NCBI RefSeq assembly: GCF_002201895.1
Contig: NZ_CP019436.1
Location: forward strand, 1 to 64,000
From: Methanopyrus sp. SNP6
GTDB taxonomy: Archaea > JAADCQ01 > Methanopyri > Methanopyrales > Methanopyraceae
Direction of reading: 5' to 3'
Length of the DNA: 64,000 bases
The translations under genes were made by a program, and so were the position numbers. Under the pieces are notes generated by a model, which was not told the DNA's origin, did not search any database, and was given only the letters and a program-made list of their open reading frames with translations. Of this stretch, positions 8,802 to 17,990 are shown piece after piece; the stretch's first letter is position 1, and the number at the start of each line of letters is the position of its first letter.

Positions 8802-9515
8802 GTGCTGTTGCTAGAACTACTGGTTCTCACCTATCTAATCACGTTGTGCGAGGACCACCGCCTATTCGACCTTCTACTGGATTATTCGGGCGCGTCGGAT
8901 GCTAAAGTCTACGGGATAAGGTCGGCGAAAAGGTTGGCCGAGGAAGCCAGCAACAAGTTGTCTAGAATAGGTAAGATGTTAAAATCTCGGGAGATACGCA
9001 AACGTCCCGAGTACGGGAAGCTTGTGCCCGTGTACTGGAAGGTTTCGCGGTACCACCGTACGGTTCTCAGCTTGGGCATGCTACTGCTCCTGTCGTTCTT
9101 AGTGCTGGCCTCAGCGATGATGATATCCTCATCACTTTTCGGTAAGGAAAGTACGGTGACACGCACTCTAGCTGTGGCGACATTGTGTATAGCGCTATCG
9201 TCGTTGTTCTGCACCATCGCGGACGTCGCAGTGATAAAATTCGCGGACGCTATCCTGCGCGGAGAAGGAACCCACAAAGCTGTTGAGGATTTTCGACAGT
9301 CGATGCTCGAGCTTTCGATCGTTGTAACGGCTTACATAGGGTTCGTGGTTGGTGTGATGATATACTCGGCGTACCTTGTGAAAGTGGAGGGGCGTGATTT
9401 AGTAACGATGGCGCCAGCACTCACTTCGATTAATAATAGGATTGTACTTGATATCTTTAGGATTCCAATTAACTGGGTGAGACTTGGAACCGTTTCCGAC
9501 CGACATCCCTCCTAG
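8802..9515 (+). CDS. Orphan four-helix membrane protein
   Basis: About 237 residues from GTG 8802 (TTG 8808 also possible). Hydrophobic helices are near the N-terminus (LLLELLVLTYLITL), about 90-112, 122-145 and 168-192. A basic cytoplasmic region lies between the first and second (SNKLSRIGKMLKSREIRKRP). No signature I recognise. Its spacing from the gene before it (14 bases) suggests a shared transcript. Confidence 0.5.
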   Translation: MLLLELLVLTYLITLCEDHRLFDLLLDYSGASDAKVYGIRSAKRLAEEASNKLSRIGKMLKSREIRKRPEYGKLVPVYWKVSRYHRTVLSLGMLLLLSFLVLASAMMISSSLFGKESTVTRTLAVATLCIALSSLFCTIADVAVIKFADAILRGEGTHKAVEDFRQSMLELSIVVTAYIGFVVGVMIYSAYLVKVEGRDLVTMAPALTSINNRIVLDIFRIPINWVRLGTVSDRHPS

Positions 9516-9534
9516 GTGCTGTTACCCTTAGGAT

Positions 9535-10167
9535 GTGGACCTGCCGGATAATGGTGTGATTCCGTTGAATTCCATAGATTTGGTGGCTGTAGGGGTAGCG
9601 TCGGGTGTCGGTGGCGGACTAGCACCCGGCCCCCTGCAGGCGTTGATAGTCGCTGAAACGCTTAAAAACGGTCTCAAGGCCGGGCTTTCCGCCGCCGTGG
9701 TTCCGGTAATCACTGACATTCCACTCATAGTGATTGCTAGTATGATAGCGACTCGCCTTCCGGATCTAGTGCTCAAGCTCCTAGGAATGGTTGGATCTGC
9801 CGTCCTGGCTTATATGGGCTTGTCTATGATCGTAGGTGCAGGTTCCGTGGAAAGTGTCGAATCCGAGAACACCGTTCACACTCACACTCTCCGACGTGCT
9901 GTCGTTGTCAACCTGCTGAACCCTCACCCCTACGTGTTCTGGTTTACCGTTGGAAGTTCCGTGATGGGATCGGCACGTTCGACCTGGAGTTCGATGATGT
10001 TCCCGCTGGGTTTCTTCCTAGGGATAGTGAGCGTACAGACCATCATATCACTGGCCGTCCACTGGACGTCATCCATCTCTCCAATGGAACGATCCGTCGC
10101 CCGGAGGTTGTCTGGTATCTTACTAATAGGGGCCGCAGCCTACCTCGCCTATACTTCCGTTAAGTGA
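9535..10167 (+). CDS. LysE/RhtB-type amino acid exporter
   Basis: A 210-residue membrane protein with the LysE family layout: an N-terminal helix running into GGGLAPGPLQALIVAETLKNG, the family's conserved PGP region. A helix pair follows, then LLNPHPYVFWFTVGSS, matching the family's NPK(x)xxFF-type second repeat. Six helices can be placed. The family exports amino acids or small metabolites across the cytoplasmic membrane by proton exchange; the substrate here cannot be read from sequence. It starts 19 bases after the preceding orphan. Confidence 0.75.
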   Translation: MDLPDNGVIPLNSIDLVAVGVASGVGGGLAPGPLQALIVAETLKNGLKAGLSAAVVPVITDIPLIVIASMIATRLPDLVLKLLGMVGSAVLAYMGLSMIVGAGSVESVESENTVHTHTLRRAVVVNLLNPHPYVFWFTVGSSVMGSARSTWSSMMFPLGFFLGIVSVQTIISLAVHWTSSISPMERSVARRLSGILLIGAAAYLAYTSVK

Positions 10168-10594
10168 AGTAGTCCCGACTCCCACATTTTCTCCAACGGC
10201 GCGATGTGTCCCTTCACCCGTACGGATTTCGACTTAGGGTGGTCCGTACTCTCCGAAGCGTCGGGCTGTCGGTACTCTCGAAGTAGAGAGATAGTAGCGG
10301 CGGTGGTAACTAGGGACCTCACCGACCGTCGAGAAGTTCACGTGATCGGGATCAGTACCGGGGTTAATCCTCATCCAGCTCGGACGTCCGCCACCTTCAT
10401 CACTTCCCGGATGCGGTCAACTCAAAGATGGGCGAGCCCGCATTCCCGTTCTGGGTCGGTGATCCAAGTGGCGTAATATAACTAACCTTACCATGAGATC
10501 CTCGACTTGGCGTATAGTGATGGTACTCTCGTGAACACTGTCGTGGGATGAGGAAGCGGGAGATCGCCGAGTCGATGATGTCACCCAGGGGCAC
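10149..10594 (-). pseudogene. Decayed gene, possibly of CBS-domain type
   Basis: This otherwise gene-free stretch holds a minus-strand reading frame with clear sense but several breaks. It opens at GTG 10594 (PLGDIIDSAISRFL). After a frame change near 10410 it continues VDRIREVMKVADVRAG, then TGA, GLTPVLIPIT, then TGA. It ends with RSLVTTAATISLLREYRQP and HIAPLEKMWESGLLH, stopping at 10149 inside the 3' end of the LysE gene. The REVMK and TPVLIPIT pieces resemble a CBS domain, but this is a weak judgement. No SECIS-like hairpin was noticed that would make the TGA codons selenocysteine. The last 57 codons (from GTG 10322) could survive as a small gene. Confidence 0.35.
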
Positions 10595-10640
10595 CGACCT
10601 ACTTGGTCGTCTGGCGTTTCGCGCAGCTACTCCTCACTCA

Positions 10641-10650
10641 GTTTAATTAA
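10641..10650 (+). promoter_or_regulatory. AT-rich promoter element before leuS
   Basis: GTTTAATTAA stands out in GC-rich sequence about 105 bases before the chosen leuS start. It would place transcription start near 10670-10680. This leaves a leader of about 80 bases, or supports a longer N-terminus for LeuRS. Confidence 0.35.
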
Positions 10651-10754
10651 CTTTACGAAAATCAATGTCGAGAGTTTCTAACAGTCTGACCCGACACCGC
10701 CGGAGGTCTCCGCGAGTACGCTTTAAACGGGATGACCTGTCCCAGCCGGGGGCA

Positions 10755-13592
10755 GTGAAGTTGGCCGAGCGTCCCGAGAAGCTCCAGTGGAAGGAGTGGG
10801 AAGAAGCGGGCCTCTTCGAGGCGGACCCGGACGACCGTGAGTCGGTTTACATCACGGTCGCGTACCCGTACCCGTCCGGTTCGATGCACGTGGGTCACGC
10901 GCGGACGTATCTAGTCCCGGACATCTACGCTAGGTTCAAGCGGATGCAGGGCTATAACGTCCTGTTCCCGATGGCCTTCCACGTGACGGGTACTCCCGTG
11001 GTCGGCATCGCGGAACGGATCAAGGAGGGAGACGAGGACACGATAAGGCTTTACCGCGACCTTTACGGGGTCCCTGAGGAAGAGCTCGAGGAGTTCACGA
11101 AACCTGAAGCGATCGTGGAGTACTTCGCGCGCGAGTACGAGGAGAACATGAAACGCATGGGTTACTCGATCGACTGGCGTCGGAAGTTCACGACGGTTGA
11201 TCCTGAGTACCGATCGTTCATCACATGGCAGTACCTGAGACTCAAGGAGAAGGGACTCGTCGACAAAGGCGAGCACCCGGTCCGGTACTGCCCGTACTGC
11301 GAGAATCCGGTGGGTGACCATGACCTCCTGGAAGGTGAGGACGCGACGATCGAGGAGCTCACCCTCGTGAAGTTCCCGGTAGACGGTGACGACATGATAC
11401 TCGTAGCAGCCACGTTCCGCCCGGAGACGCTGTACGGAGCGACGAACGTGTGGGTGAAACCGGACGAGGAGTATCTGATCGTGGAGGTAGACGGCGAGCG
11501 GTGGGTGGTTTCGGAGGAAGCTTACCGGAATCTCAAGCACCAGAAGGTCGGTGTCGAGAAGGTGGGTAAGGTGCGGGGTGAGGAGCTGATCGGTGAGAAG
11601 GTCGTGAACCCGATCACGGGGGAGGCGCTGCCGGTCCTGCCGGCGGAGTTCATCGACCCGAAGTTCGGAACTGGTGTTGTTTACTCGGTGCCCGCGCATG
11701 CTCCGGCGGACGCGGCCGCGCTCGAAGACTTGAGGGGGGACCCGTCGGTACTCGAGGAGTACGGCGTGGACCCGTCGGTCGTGGAGGAGCTCGAACCGGT
11801 ACAAGTCATCGAAGTGGAAGGGTACGGGGAGTTCCCGGCGTACGAAGCGTTGGAAGAGTACGGGATCGAGTCGCAAACGGACCCGGAGCTCGAGAAAGCG
11901 ACCCAAGAAGTCTACCGGGCGGAGTTGCATAAGGGTGTGATGGTCGTCGACGAGTTCGAGGGCACGTCGGTGCGGGAAGCGCGGGAGCGGATTAAATCGC
12001 GCCTCATCGATGCGGGCGAAGCGGACGTCATGTACGACTTCTCGGAAAAGCCGGTGATCTGTCGATGCGGTACCGAGTGCGTGGTCAAGATCCTGGAGGA
12101 CCAGTGGTTCCTGAAGTACTCAGACGGAGAGTGGAAGGAGAGAGCTGAAGAGTTACTCGAACGCATGGAGATAATCCCGAAGGAGGTGCGCACGAACTTC
12201 GAGGATACGATAGAATGGCTAGACGACTGGGCGTGCGCGCGTAGGGTCGGTTTGGGTACCCCGTTACCGTGGGACCAGGACTGGATCGTCGAGCCGCTGA
12301 GCGACTCAACGGTGTACATGTCGTACTACACGATCGCGCACCGACTGAAGGGCAAGGGCGAGCTACCACCTGAGGTGTTCGACTACGTCTTCCTTGGCGA
12401 AGGCGATCCGGAGAGGATCGCCGAGGAGACCGGGCTGGACCCGGAGGAGCTCGAGGCGATGCGCGAGGAGTTCGAGTATTGGTACCCGCTGGACTGGCGG
12501 CTGTCGGCTAAGGATCTGGTTACGAACCACCTGACGTTCTTCATCTTCCACCACGCGGCACTGTTCCCGGAGGACAAGTGGCCGAAGGGTATTGTCGTGT
12601 TCGGCATGGGACTTCTCGAAGGTCAGAAGATGAGCTCGTCCAAGGGTAACGTGGTCCTACTGTCCGAGGCGCTCGACGAGTACGGTCCGGACGTGGTGCG
12701 ACTGTTCCTCGCGACCTCGGCGGAGCCCTGGCAGGACTTCGACTGGAGGGACGAGCACGTCCGTGGCGTCCAGCGGCATCTGGAGCGGTTCGAGACCCTG
12801 ATTCGAGACCACGCCGACGAGTCGTTGGACGGTAAGGACGCGGTAGACAGGTGGCTCCTGCATGAGTTCCGTGAGATCATCGAGGAAACTACGGAGGCCC
12901 TCGAGGGGTTCCAGATCCGGCGGGCGTACAACCGGGCTTTTTACGGGGTCATGAAGCTACTCCGTGAGTACGAGACCATGAAGGGACACGTGAAGATACT
13001 GGGTGAGATCACCGAGGATTGGTTGAAGCTCCTCCATCCGGTAATTCCATTCGCGACCGACCGTTTATGGCGTGAGGTACTGGGTGAGGACTCGTTCCTG
13101 ATGGAAGAGAGGTGGCCCGACCCGTCGAAGTACCCGGAGGAACCCGAGCTCTCCGTCGCTAAGGAAGTCCTCGACCGGCTGATCGAGGACGTCCGAGACG
13201 TGGAGAAGGTAATCGGTGCGGAACCCGGGTACACGCTGCACGTGTACCTGGCGCCGGAGTGGCAGTGGCGGGCGCTGGAGTTGGTCGCGGAGGGTAAGGA
13301 GTTCGGGGAGGTCATGTCGGAGTTGATGAAAGACGAGGGGCTGAGGAATAAAGGGGACGAAGTTGCTAAGGTCGTGCGGGAGTTGGTGAAAGAGGATCTA
13401 CCGGAAGGTGTCGACGCGGGCGCGCTCAGGGAGGCCCTCGCCGAGTTTCTGGAGGACGCGGGACGGGTCCTCACGAACAAGACGGGTGCTTCGGAGGTGG
13501 TGGTCCACACGGACCCGGAGGAGGCACCGGGACCGACGGATAGGAAAGCAGGGGCTCGGCCGCTCAGGCCGGGCATCTGGCTGGAAGAATAA
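10755..13592 (+). CDS. leuS: Leucyl-tRNA synthetase
   Basis: A class I aminoacyl-tRNA synthetase of about 945 residues charging tRNA-Leu. The HIGH motif is HVGH at residues 45-48 (in [16 protein letters not shown]) and the KMSKS motif is KMSSS at about 625-629. A CP1 editing domain lies between ([15 protein letters not shown]) and a zinc-binding knuckle is visible ([11 protein letters not shown] and later CRCGTEC). The archaeal-type anticodon-binding and C-terminal domains follow. The frame is open to ATG 10665, but similarity begins at about [18 protein letters not shown] therefore start at GTG 10755 after GGGGG; TTG 10761 has the better spacing and is an alternative. It converges with the Hmd-like gene 8 bases downstream. 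Confidence 0.95.
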   Translation: MKLAERPEKLQWKEWEEAGLFEADPDDRESVYITVAYPYPSGSMHVGHARTYLVPDIYARFKRMQGYNVLFPMAFHVTGTPVVGIAERIKEGDEDTIRLYRDLYGVPEEELEEFTKPEAIVEYFAREYEENMKRMGYSIDWRRKFTTVDPEYRSFITWQYLRLKEKGLVDKGEHPVRYCPYCENPVGDHDLLEGEDATIEELTLVKFPVDGDDMILVAATFRPETLYGATNVWVKPDEEYLIVEVDGERWVVSEEAYRNLKHQKVGVEKVGKVRGEELIGEKVVNPITGEALPVLPAEFIDPKFGTGVVYSVPAHAPADAAALEDLRGDPSVLEEYGVDPSVVEELEPVQVIEVEGYGEFPAYEALEEYGIESQTDPELEKATQEVYRAELHKGVMVVDEFEGTSVREARERIKSRLIDAGEADVMYDFSEKPVICRCGTECVVKILEDQWFLKYSDGEWKERAEELLERMEIIPKEVRTNFEDTIEWLDDWACARRVGLGTPLPWDQDWIVEPLSDSTVYMSYYTIAHRLKGKGELPPEVFDYVFLGEGDPERIAEETGLDPEELEAMREEFEYWYPLDWRLSAKDLVTNHLTFFIFHHAALFPEDKWPKGIVVFGMGLLEGQKMSSSKGNVVLLSEALDEYGPDVVRLFLATSAEPWQDFDWRDEHVRGVQRHLERFETLIRDHADESLDGKDAVDRWLLHEFREIIEETTEALEGFQIRRAYNRAFYGVMKLLREYETMKGHVKILGEITEDWLKLLHPVIPFATDRLWREVLGEDSFLMEERWPDPSKYPEEPELSVAKEVLDRLIEDVRDVEKVIGAEPGYTLHVYLAPEWQWRALELVAEGKEFGEVMSELMKDEGLRNKGDEVAKVVRELVKEDLPEGVDAGALREALAEFLEDAGRVLTNKTGASEVVVHTDPEEAPGPTDRKAGARPLRPGIWLEE

Positions 13593-13600
13593 CTCTGGTT

Positions 13601-14590
13601 CTACTTATTATAGTTCTTCCTATACAAATCCATCCACGCCCTCATCCTCACCGTCTTCCAGCCTCGCTCTCCAACCAGCTCGATAACGGCTTCCCGCGTC
13701 GCCTCGCCCGGCAGCACGACGAACCTCTCGACCGGTTCTCCCTCGAGTTCGGGTTCCTCCACGCCGTCGAGGAACGGCTCCATGTTCGAGTACGATACCT
13801 CTATTGCTTCTTCATCGAGTGTCTTCAGCAACCCGCCAATTCCGCCTTCCTCGATAAGGGCCGCGAGTGTCGCGAGGACCATCATAGCCTGTCGGTCGAT
13901 CATTTTCTGCGGTGCTCCGAGTTCCCTCACCGCACAGAACTCTTTTAGCGCCTCGATCACGCGCCTCAACAGGACGACGCTGAGGTCACCGATCACCGAT
14001 ACCAGCTCCACGTGCGGTAGCTCGAATACTTCCTTGCCCGTGGAGGACAACACCTCTTTGACTAACTCCGCCTGCTCTTCCGTGGCGAGGACGGTCCCGT
14101 TGCCCGTACCCCGCGCGGTGATGTAAGCACGATGGTTCTCGGTGCCTGGGATACCCGCCGGGTGCGCGAGTGTCACGCCAACGGCCTCGGGTACTTCCAT
14201 TCCTGCCTCGTATAGGCTCTCCTGGATTTCGAAAGCGGAAGACGTACAGGTAGGACAGACGACAGCCCCTTCCTCCAGATGTGGTGCCATCTCGCGGACG
14301 ATGCCACCGGTAGCGCCGAACGGTGTGAACAGTACGACCATCTCTGCCCCTTCGACGGCCTGAGCGTCGTCCTCGGTCAACTCGACACCGGCGTCGACGA
14401 CCCGGTCCACGTGCTCGGGGTCCTGTTCACTCAGGTTCGGATCAGCTAGTACGACGTCGTGACCTGCCTCCGCGAACTCAATCGCCATAGCCGCACCGCC
14501 GAAGGGTGGCTCCCCACCCAGCTTCTCGGCGGCGCCGATCCTCTCGTACAGGCGCTGGTTGCCGAAACCGAGGACGGCCACGGTGGCCAA
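13601..14590 (-). CDS. H2-forming methylene-H4MPT dehydrogenase-related protein (COG4007)
   Basis: A 329-residue Rossmann-fold protein (VAVLGFGNQ at the start) of the Hmd paralogue family typified by Mj1338; it shares the GGEPP(F/Y)GG and AIEFAEAGHDVVLAxPN signatures. The cysteine that ligates the iron-guanylylpyridinol cofactor in Hmd appears kept (VVCPTCTSS), as does the following HP motif (LAHPAG). The catalytic His14 region of true Hmd is replaced by NQRLYERIG, so methane-pathway activity is unlikely. Mj1338 was reported to associate with prolyl-tRNA synthetase. Its position here, convergent with leuS and upstream-adjacent to cca, fits a tRNA-linked role, which is inference. A TATA-like TTTATC lies about 30 bases upstream. 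Confidence 0.85.
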   Translation of the reverse strand: MATVAVLGFGNQRLYERIGAAEKLGGEPPFGGAAMAIEFAEAGHDVVLADPNLSEQDPEHVDRVVDAGVELTEDDAQAVEGAEMVVLFTPFGATGGIVREMAPHLEEGAVVCPTCTSSAFEIQESLYEAGMEVPEAVGVTLAHPAGIPGTENHRAYITARGTGNGTVLATEEQAELVKEVLSSTGKEVFELPHVELVSVIGDLSVVLLRRVIEALKEFCAVRELGAPQKMIDRQAMMVLATLAALIEEGGIGGLLKTLDEEAIEVSYSNMEPFLDGVEEPELEGEPVERFVVLPGEATREAVIELVGERGWKTVRMRAWMDLYRKNYNK

Positions 14591-14674
14591 GTGCTGCCCC
14601 TCTAATCACGACCCCAGATAAGGTGATAAATGCTACGGTTTGGAAACGCCCTTCGTCAAAATTGGGGTCGGGGG

Positions 14675-16132
14675 TCACAGTCGGTCCCGCACGAGTTCGG
14701 AGAGCGGGTCGCCACGCATGAATTCGGCTAGGCCCTTACCCAGCTCCGGGTCCCGATCAGCCAGCTCGGCCAGCTCTTCGGAAGAAAGCAATCTTACCTC
14801 ACCTTCGGAAGACCGTGCTAGGTCCTTCCCGAAACCGTGGGACAGGAGCGTCTGGCGGTCGGCTCCCTCCAGGCGCCTCAAGAGGTCCTCGGGACGTACG
14901 AACTTGCGCTCGGCTCGAGTCGCTAACTTTCCGTCGTCTTCCACCCAGAACTTCCCGTGGGCGCGGACGAACCCGCGGACCCTGTCTTCCCGTACCCAAC
15001 CAGCCGGACCCACGCGCCACTCGAGCACTGGCAGTCTTCCGTGCTCGAACTCCAACAGGACGTATCCATGTTCCTCCTCGGAATCCCGCATGACGTACCA
15101 TCGACGCACCTCGAACCCCTCGTTCTCCAGCACCTTGCTAAGGCTCCTGGCCGTCTTCTCCAGCTGCGGCCAGTAAATATCTTCTACCTCGTCCGGCAGC
15201 CTAACCTCGATCGCGACGACGTGGGCGGGGTTCTTCTCGAACCAACCTCTGATCTCCTCTCCACTCGCGGGCTCGAGCTTCCTCTCCCGGAAGAATTCTG
15301 GTGACGGGTCATTCAGGAACGCCCTGGCCGCCAGAATGAAGCGAGTGAGCTGGCGCTTCGAGAGGGCCGCTGCCACGTTGCGTTGGGGATCCACGGGGTC
15401 TAGGACGATCAGTGCCGGGTCCTGATCCTCGAACTTCTCTCTAACCTCTCCGTAGTCTTCGTAAACTTCACCCACGAACCCCTCGAGGTCGATGACGAAA
15501 CCTGGTCTCCAAGTCATCACGGCCTCTCGGAGTACCTCCTTGAAGGACCCGTAGTGGATCACGAGAAGCTCGCAGAGGTAGCCGGAAAATCCCTTAACGC
15601 GGGCCTCCGCACCGTACGCATCGATCGCCTTTACGAAAGCCTTGAGCAGTCTCGCCTCTGCTGTGTTCTCTAAGCGCTCCTTGACGTATCGGTTGTGGTG
15701 CGGCGTGCGATCGACCGGGGTGATTACCTCGCCCGGTTCGGTATCGTAGCACGGTACGACGTCGACTTCGAAGGTCCGACCTCGGTACTCGACCTCTCCT
15801 CCGATGTAAGGGTGATTCGCGTACTCCTCCAGTGCTTCTCCACCAAGTTCCTCGATGGCTTCGCGTCCCACCTCCAGTGTGATTTCAACGATCTCGTCCA
15901 GGTCGCGGTCCTTCGGAAACACGCAGAACACATCGATATCCGAGGCGCCCGGTAGCCAGGTGTCCCTGGCCACCGAACCGATCAGCTCGACCTCGGCGTC
16001 GGGGTCGCGCCCTTTCAGCCTATCCCTAACCTCGCTCAGGACCCTGCGTGCGAAGCCTTCCACCACCTCTCGCTCCTCTGGGTCCGGCGTGACCTTCCGT
16101 CTGACCTCGTCGAGGACCTCCTCGAGGCTCAC
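14675..16132 (-). CDS. cca: Archaeal CCA-adding enzyme
   Basis: A class I tRNA nucleotidyltransferase of 485 residues that adds or repairs the 3' CCA end of tRNAs. The catalytic head carries GSVARDTWLPG followed by the metal-binding pair DID in ASDIDVF (about residues 50-70). The later EVDVVPCYD supplies the third carboxylate. The length and the archaeal tail domain match the family. The start GTG at 16132 follows AGGT. It lies downstream of thpR on the same strand with an 85-base gap, so the two probably share a transcript. The only tRNA in the window encodes its own CCA, leaving repair or other tRNAs as substrates. Confidence 0.93.
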   Translation of the reverse strand: MSLEEVLDEVRRKVTPDPEEREVVEGFARRVLSEVRDRLKGRDPDAEVELIGSVARDTWLPGASDIDVFCVFPKDRDLDEIVEITLEVGREAIEELGGEALEEYANHPYIGGEVEYRGRTFEVDVVPCYDTEPGEVITPVDRTPHHNRYVKERLENTAEARLLKAFVKAIDAYGAEARVKGFSGYLCELLVIHYGSFKEVLREAVMTWRPGFVIDLEGFVGEVYEDYGEVREKFEDQDPALIVLDPVDPQRNVAAALSKRQLTRFILAARAFLNDPSPEFFRERKLEPASGEEIRGWFEKNPAHVVAIEVRLPDEVEDIYWPQLEKTARSLSKVLENEGFEVRRWYVMRDSEEEHGYVLLEFEHGRLPVLEWRVGPAGWVREDRVRGFVRAHGKFWVEDDGKLATRAERKFVRPEDLLRRLEGADRQTLLSHGFGKDLARSSEGEVRLLSSEELAELADRDPELGKGLAEFMRGDPLSELVRDRL

Positions 16133-16217
16133 CTAACCCAGCCCCACCGTGCTACTGTAGCGATTATCGGATCATCCTCTCGTGGTGTGACGACGGCGTC
16201 GCGCTCGGTATATCGGC

Positions 16218-16784
16218 TCAGATCTCGACCTCCTCGACCGTATGGTACTCGGGACCCTGAGGCCTGAGGATACTCTTCTTGAGCCGAATACGGTCGACCT
16301 CCACCTCACCTATTTCCACGTTCGAGAGCTCTCGGATGACCTCTACCAATCGGTCCTTGTTGCGTCCGCTTCTGACCCTGGCCACGGTCACGTGGGGCAC
16401 GAAATCCTTACGCTCCCGTCGGAACCCCATTCGGCCTAGCTCCTGCTCGAGCACCGCGGCCATGGCTTTGGTCTCGTCGGATCCCTCCTCCACGCCGATC
16501 CACACCACGCGCACGTAGTTGGGGTTCGGGAACACCCCGATACCCTTCAGTCGCATGGTGAAGGGCTCGACGGTCTCGACAGCTTTCTTCATCGCGTTGA
16601 CGACGTCGGTGACGCGCGACTCCGGGATGTCACCTAGGAACTTGAGTGTGAGGTGCACGTTCTCCGGCTCCACCAGCTTCAGGTCGGCTCCCGAGGCCTT
16701 CAACCGCTCCTGCACCTCGACGATCCGGTTCACTACCTCCTCTTCCTCTATATCGATCGAGATGAACGCCCTGAACCGCGACAT
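16218..16784 (-). CDS. thpR: RNA 2',3'-cyclic phosphodiesterase (2H family, LigT-like)
   Basis: About 188 residues with the two HxT motifs that define 2H phosphoesterases: HLTLKFLGD near residue 45 and HVTVARVR near 130. The family hydrolyses RNA 2',3'-cyclic phosphates to 2'-phosphates, and in reverse joins tRNA half-molecules in vitro. I choose ATG 16784 (SRFRAFISIDI) because GGGGG sits 9 bases before it; ATG 16793 is immediately after the G run. It precedes cca on the same strand. In a genome whose tRNAs contain introns, a role close to tRNA splicing is plausible but not shown. Confidence 0.88.
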   Translation of the reverse strand: MSRFRAFISIDIEEEEVVNRIVEVQERLKASGADLKLVEPENVHLTLKFLGDIPESRVTDVVNAMKKAVETVEPFTMRLKGIGVFPNPNYVRVVWIGVEEGSDETKAMAAVLEQELGRMGFRRERKDFVPHVTVARVRSGRNKDRLVEVIRELSNVEIGEVEVDRIRLKKSILRPQGPEYHTVEEVEI

Positions 16785-16819
16785 ACGTTCCATCCCCCGG
16801 CGAAGTTAATTACGGGTCC

Positions 16820-17926
16820 GTGGTGGTCTTCACCGAGGAGGCGACCGGGGGGCTTAGTATCCCCGCCGAATCCTGTGATCCGGTTCCGGACGCCAAGCTC
16901 GTCGAGTTAAAACCGTTGGGTTATCCCGTACGGGAGCCGGGGATGAGTAACGAGGTAATCGTGGATTCGCTCGAAGCTTTCAACGCGTACGCTCGTGAGC
17001 AGTGGTTAGGAGAGGTCGTGCGGGAAGGCACGATACTCTTCGACACCGGCGTCGTTCACAGTTACGCCTTCAAGGTCGTGCGCGTCGTGCCCTCCGGGGT
17101 GGGTCGGATAACATCTTCCACTAAGTTCGTTCTTCGTACCCGATTCGATGAGGACCGCATGGAGATACCGAACGTGACGCTCGACGACGTGGTGGGGCAC
17201 GAGGAAGCCAAGCGTGCGTGCTCGCTCCTCGTCGAGTACCTCAAGAACTCGGAGGAGTTCCGGGACTGGGCCCCGAAGACCGTCCTCTTCTACGGGCCAA
17301 CGGGTACCGGTAAGACCCGTACGGCGAGAGCCGTGGCCGGGGAGGCGAAAGTTCCGCTCCTCCACATGAACGCTGCCGAGATCCTCGGCAAGTACGTAGG
17401 TGAGGCTAGCGAGAGGATCCGGAGGGCCTTCGCGCGGGCCCGTAGGGCGGCACCCTGCGTGTTCTTCCTCGACGAGATCGACGCGTTGGCGCTCGACCGA
17501 CGGTACCAGGAGCTCCGGGGCGACGTGGTGGAGAGCGTGAACGCGCTGCTCACGAACCTCGACCGGCTCAAGAACGTGGACGAGGATGTCGTGTTCATTG
17601 CGGCCACCAACCAGCCCGACATGTTGGATCCCGCGGTGAGGAACCGGTTCGAGTACGAGATCGAGTTCACACTACCGGACAAGCGCGAGCGAGAGGAGCT
17701 GGTCCGTTACTACGCGAAGAAGCTACCTATACCGCTCGAAGTCGATCCCGCGTACATCGCGGCCCGTACAGGAGGGATGTCGCACAGGGAGATCAAGGAG
17801 AGGGTGCTCAAACGCGCGCTCCTCGAGGCGTTACGTGAAGGAGCAGAGAGAATCGAACGGAAGCACGTCCAGAAGGTCCTGAATCAGGAACGGGAGCGCA
17901 GGGCGGTCCGCATATACCACAGGTAG
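16820..17926 (+). CDS. AAA+ ATPase of the PAN/Cdc48-like group
   Basis: A single-AAA-domain protein of 368 residues. After a 110-residue N-terminal region (beta-rich, unassigned) come Walker A GPTGTGKT (about 157-164), Walker B VFFLDEIDAL, sensor 1 AATNQ, the arginine finger region AVRNRFEYEIEF and a small C-terminal helical domain. Archaeal members resemble proteasome-activating ATPases but lack the coiled coil and the HbYX tail; this one ends RIYHR, so proteasome docking is not supported. It probably remodels or unfolds a protein substrate. It is divergent from thpR and convergent with selD, whose SECIS hairpin begins 25 bases past this stop. Confidence 0.8.
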   Translation: MVVFTEEATGGLSIPAESCDPVPDAKLVELKPLGYPVREPGMSNEVIVDSLEAFNAYAREQWLGEVVREGTILFDTGVVHSYAFKVVRVVPSGVGRITSSTKFVLRTRFDEDRMEIPNVTLDDVVGHEEAKRACSLLVEYLKNSEEFRDWAPKTVLFYGPTGTGKTRTARAVAGEAKVPLLHMNAAEILGKYVGEASERIRRAFARARRAAPCVFFLDEIDALALDRRYQELRGDVVESVNALLTNLDRLKNVDEDVVFIAATNQPDMLDPAVRNRFEYEIEFTLPDKREREELVRYYAKKLPIPLEVDPAYIAARTGGMSHREIKERVLKRALLEALREGAERIERKHVQKVLNQERERRAVRIYHR

Positions 17927-17950
17927 TAGCCCGCCGCGTGGCGGGCCCTT

Positions 17951-17990
17951 CCCCGCCGGGTCCCCATACCTACGGGGTTCCCCGGCGGGG
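17951..17990 (-). promoter_or_regulatory. SECIS element of selD
   Basis: On the minus strand a hairpin begins immediately after the selD stop: a 10-bp stem (CCCCGCCGGG with CCCGGCGGGG), an internal loop of GAA opposite a single A, a second stem CCCC/GGGG, and an 8-base loop. GAA facing A between two GC stems in the 3' untranslated region is the archaeal SECIS signature. It directs selenocysteine insertion at the UGA at codon 16 of selD. Confidence 0.88.

Noticed and set aside
10204-10476. Plus-strand open frame in the leuS upstream gap
   Set aside because: Translation has no domain-like pattern, and the opposite strand shows better (though broken) coding sense.
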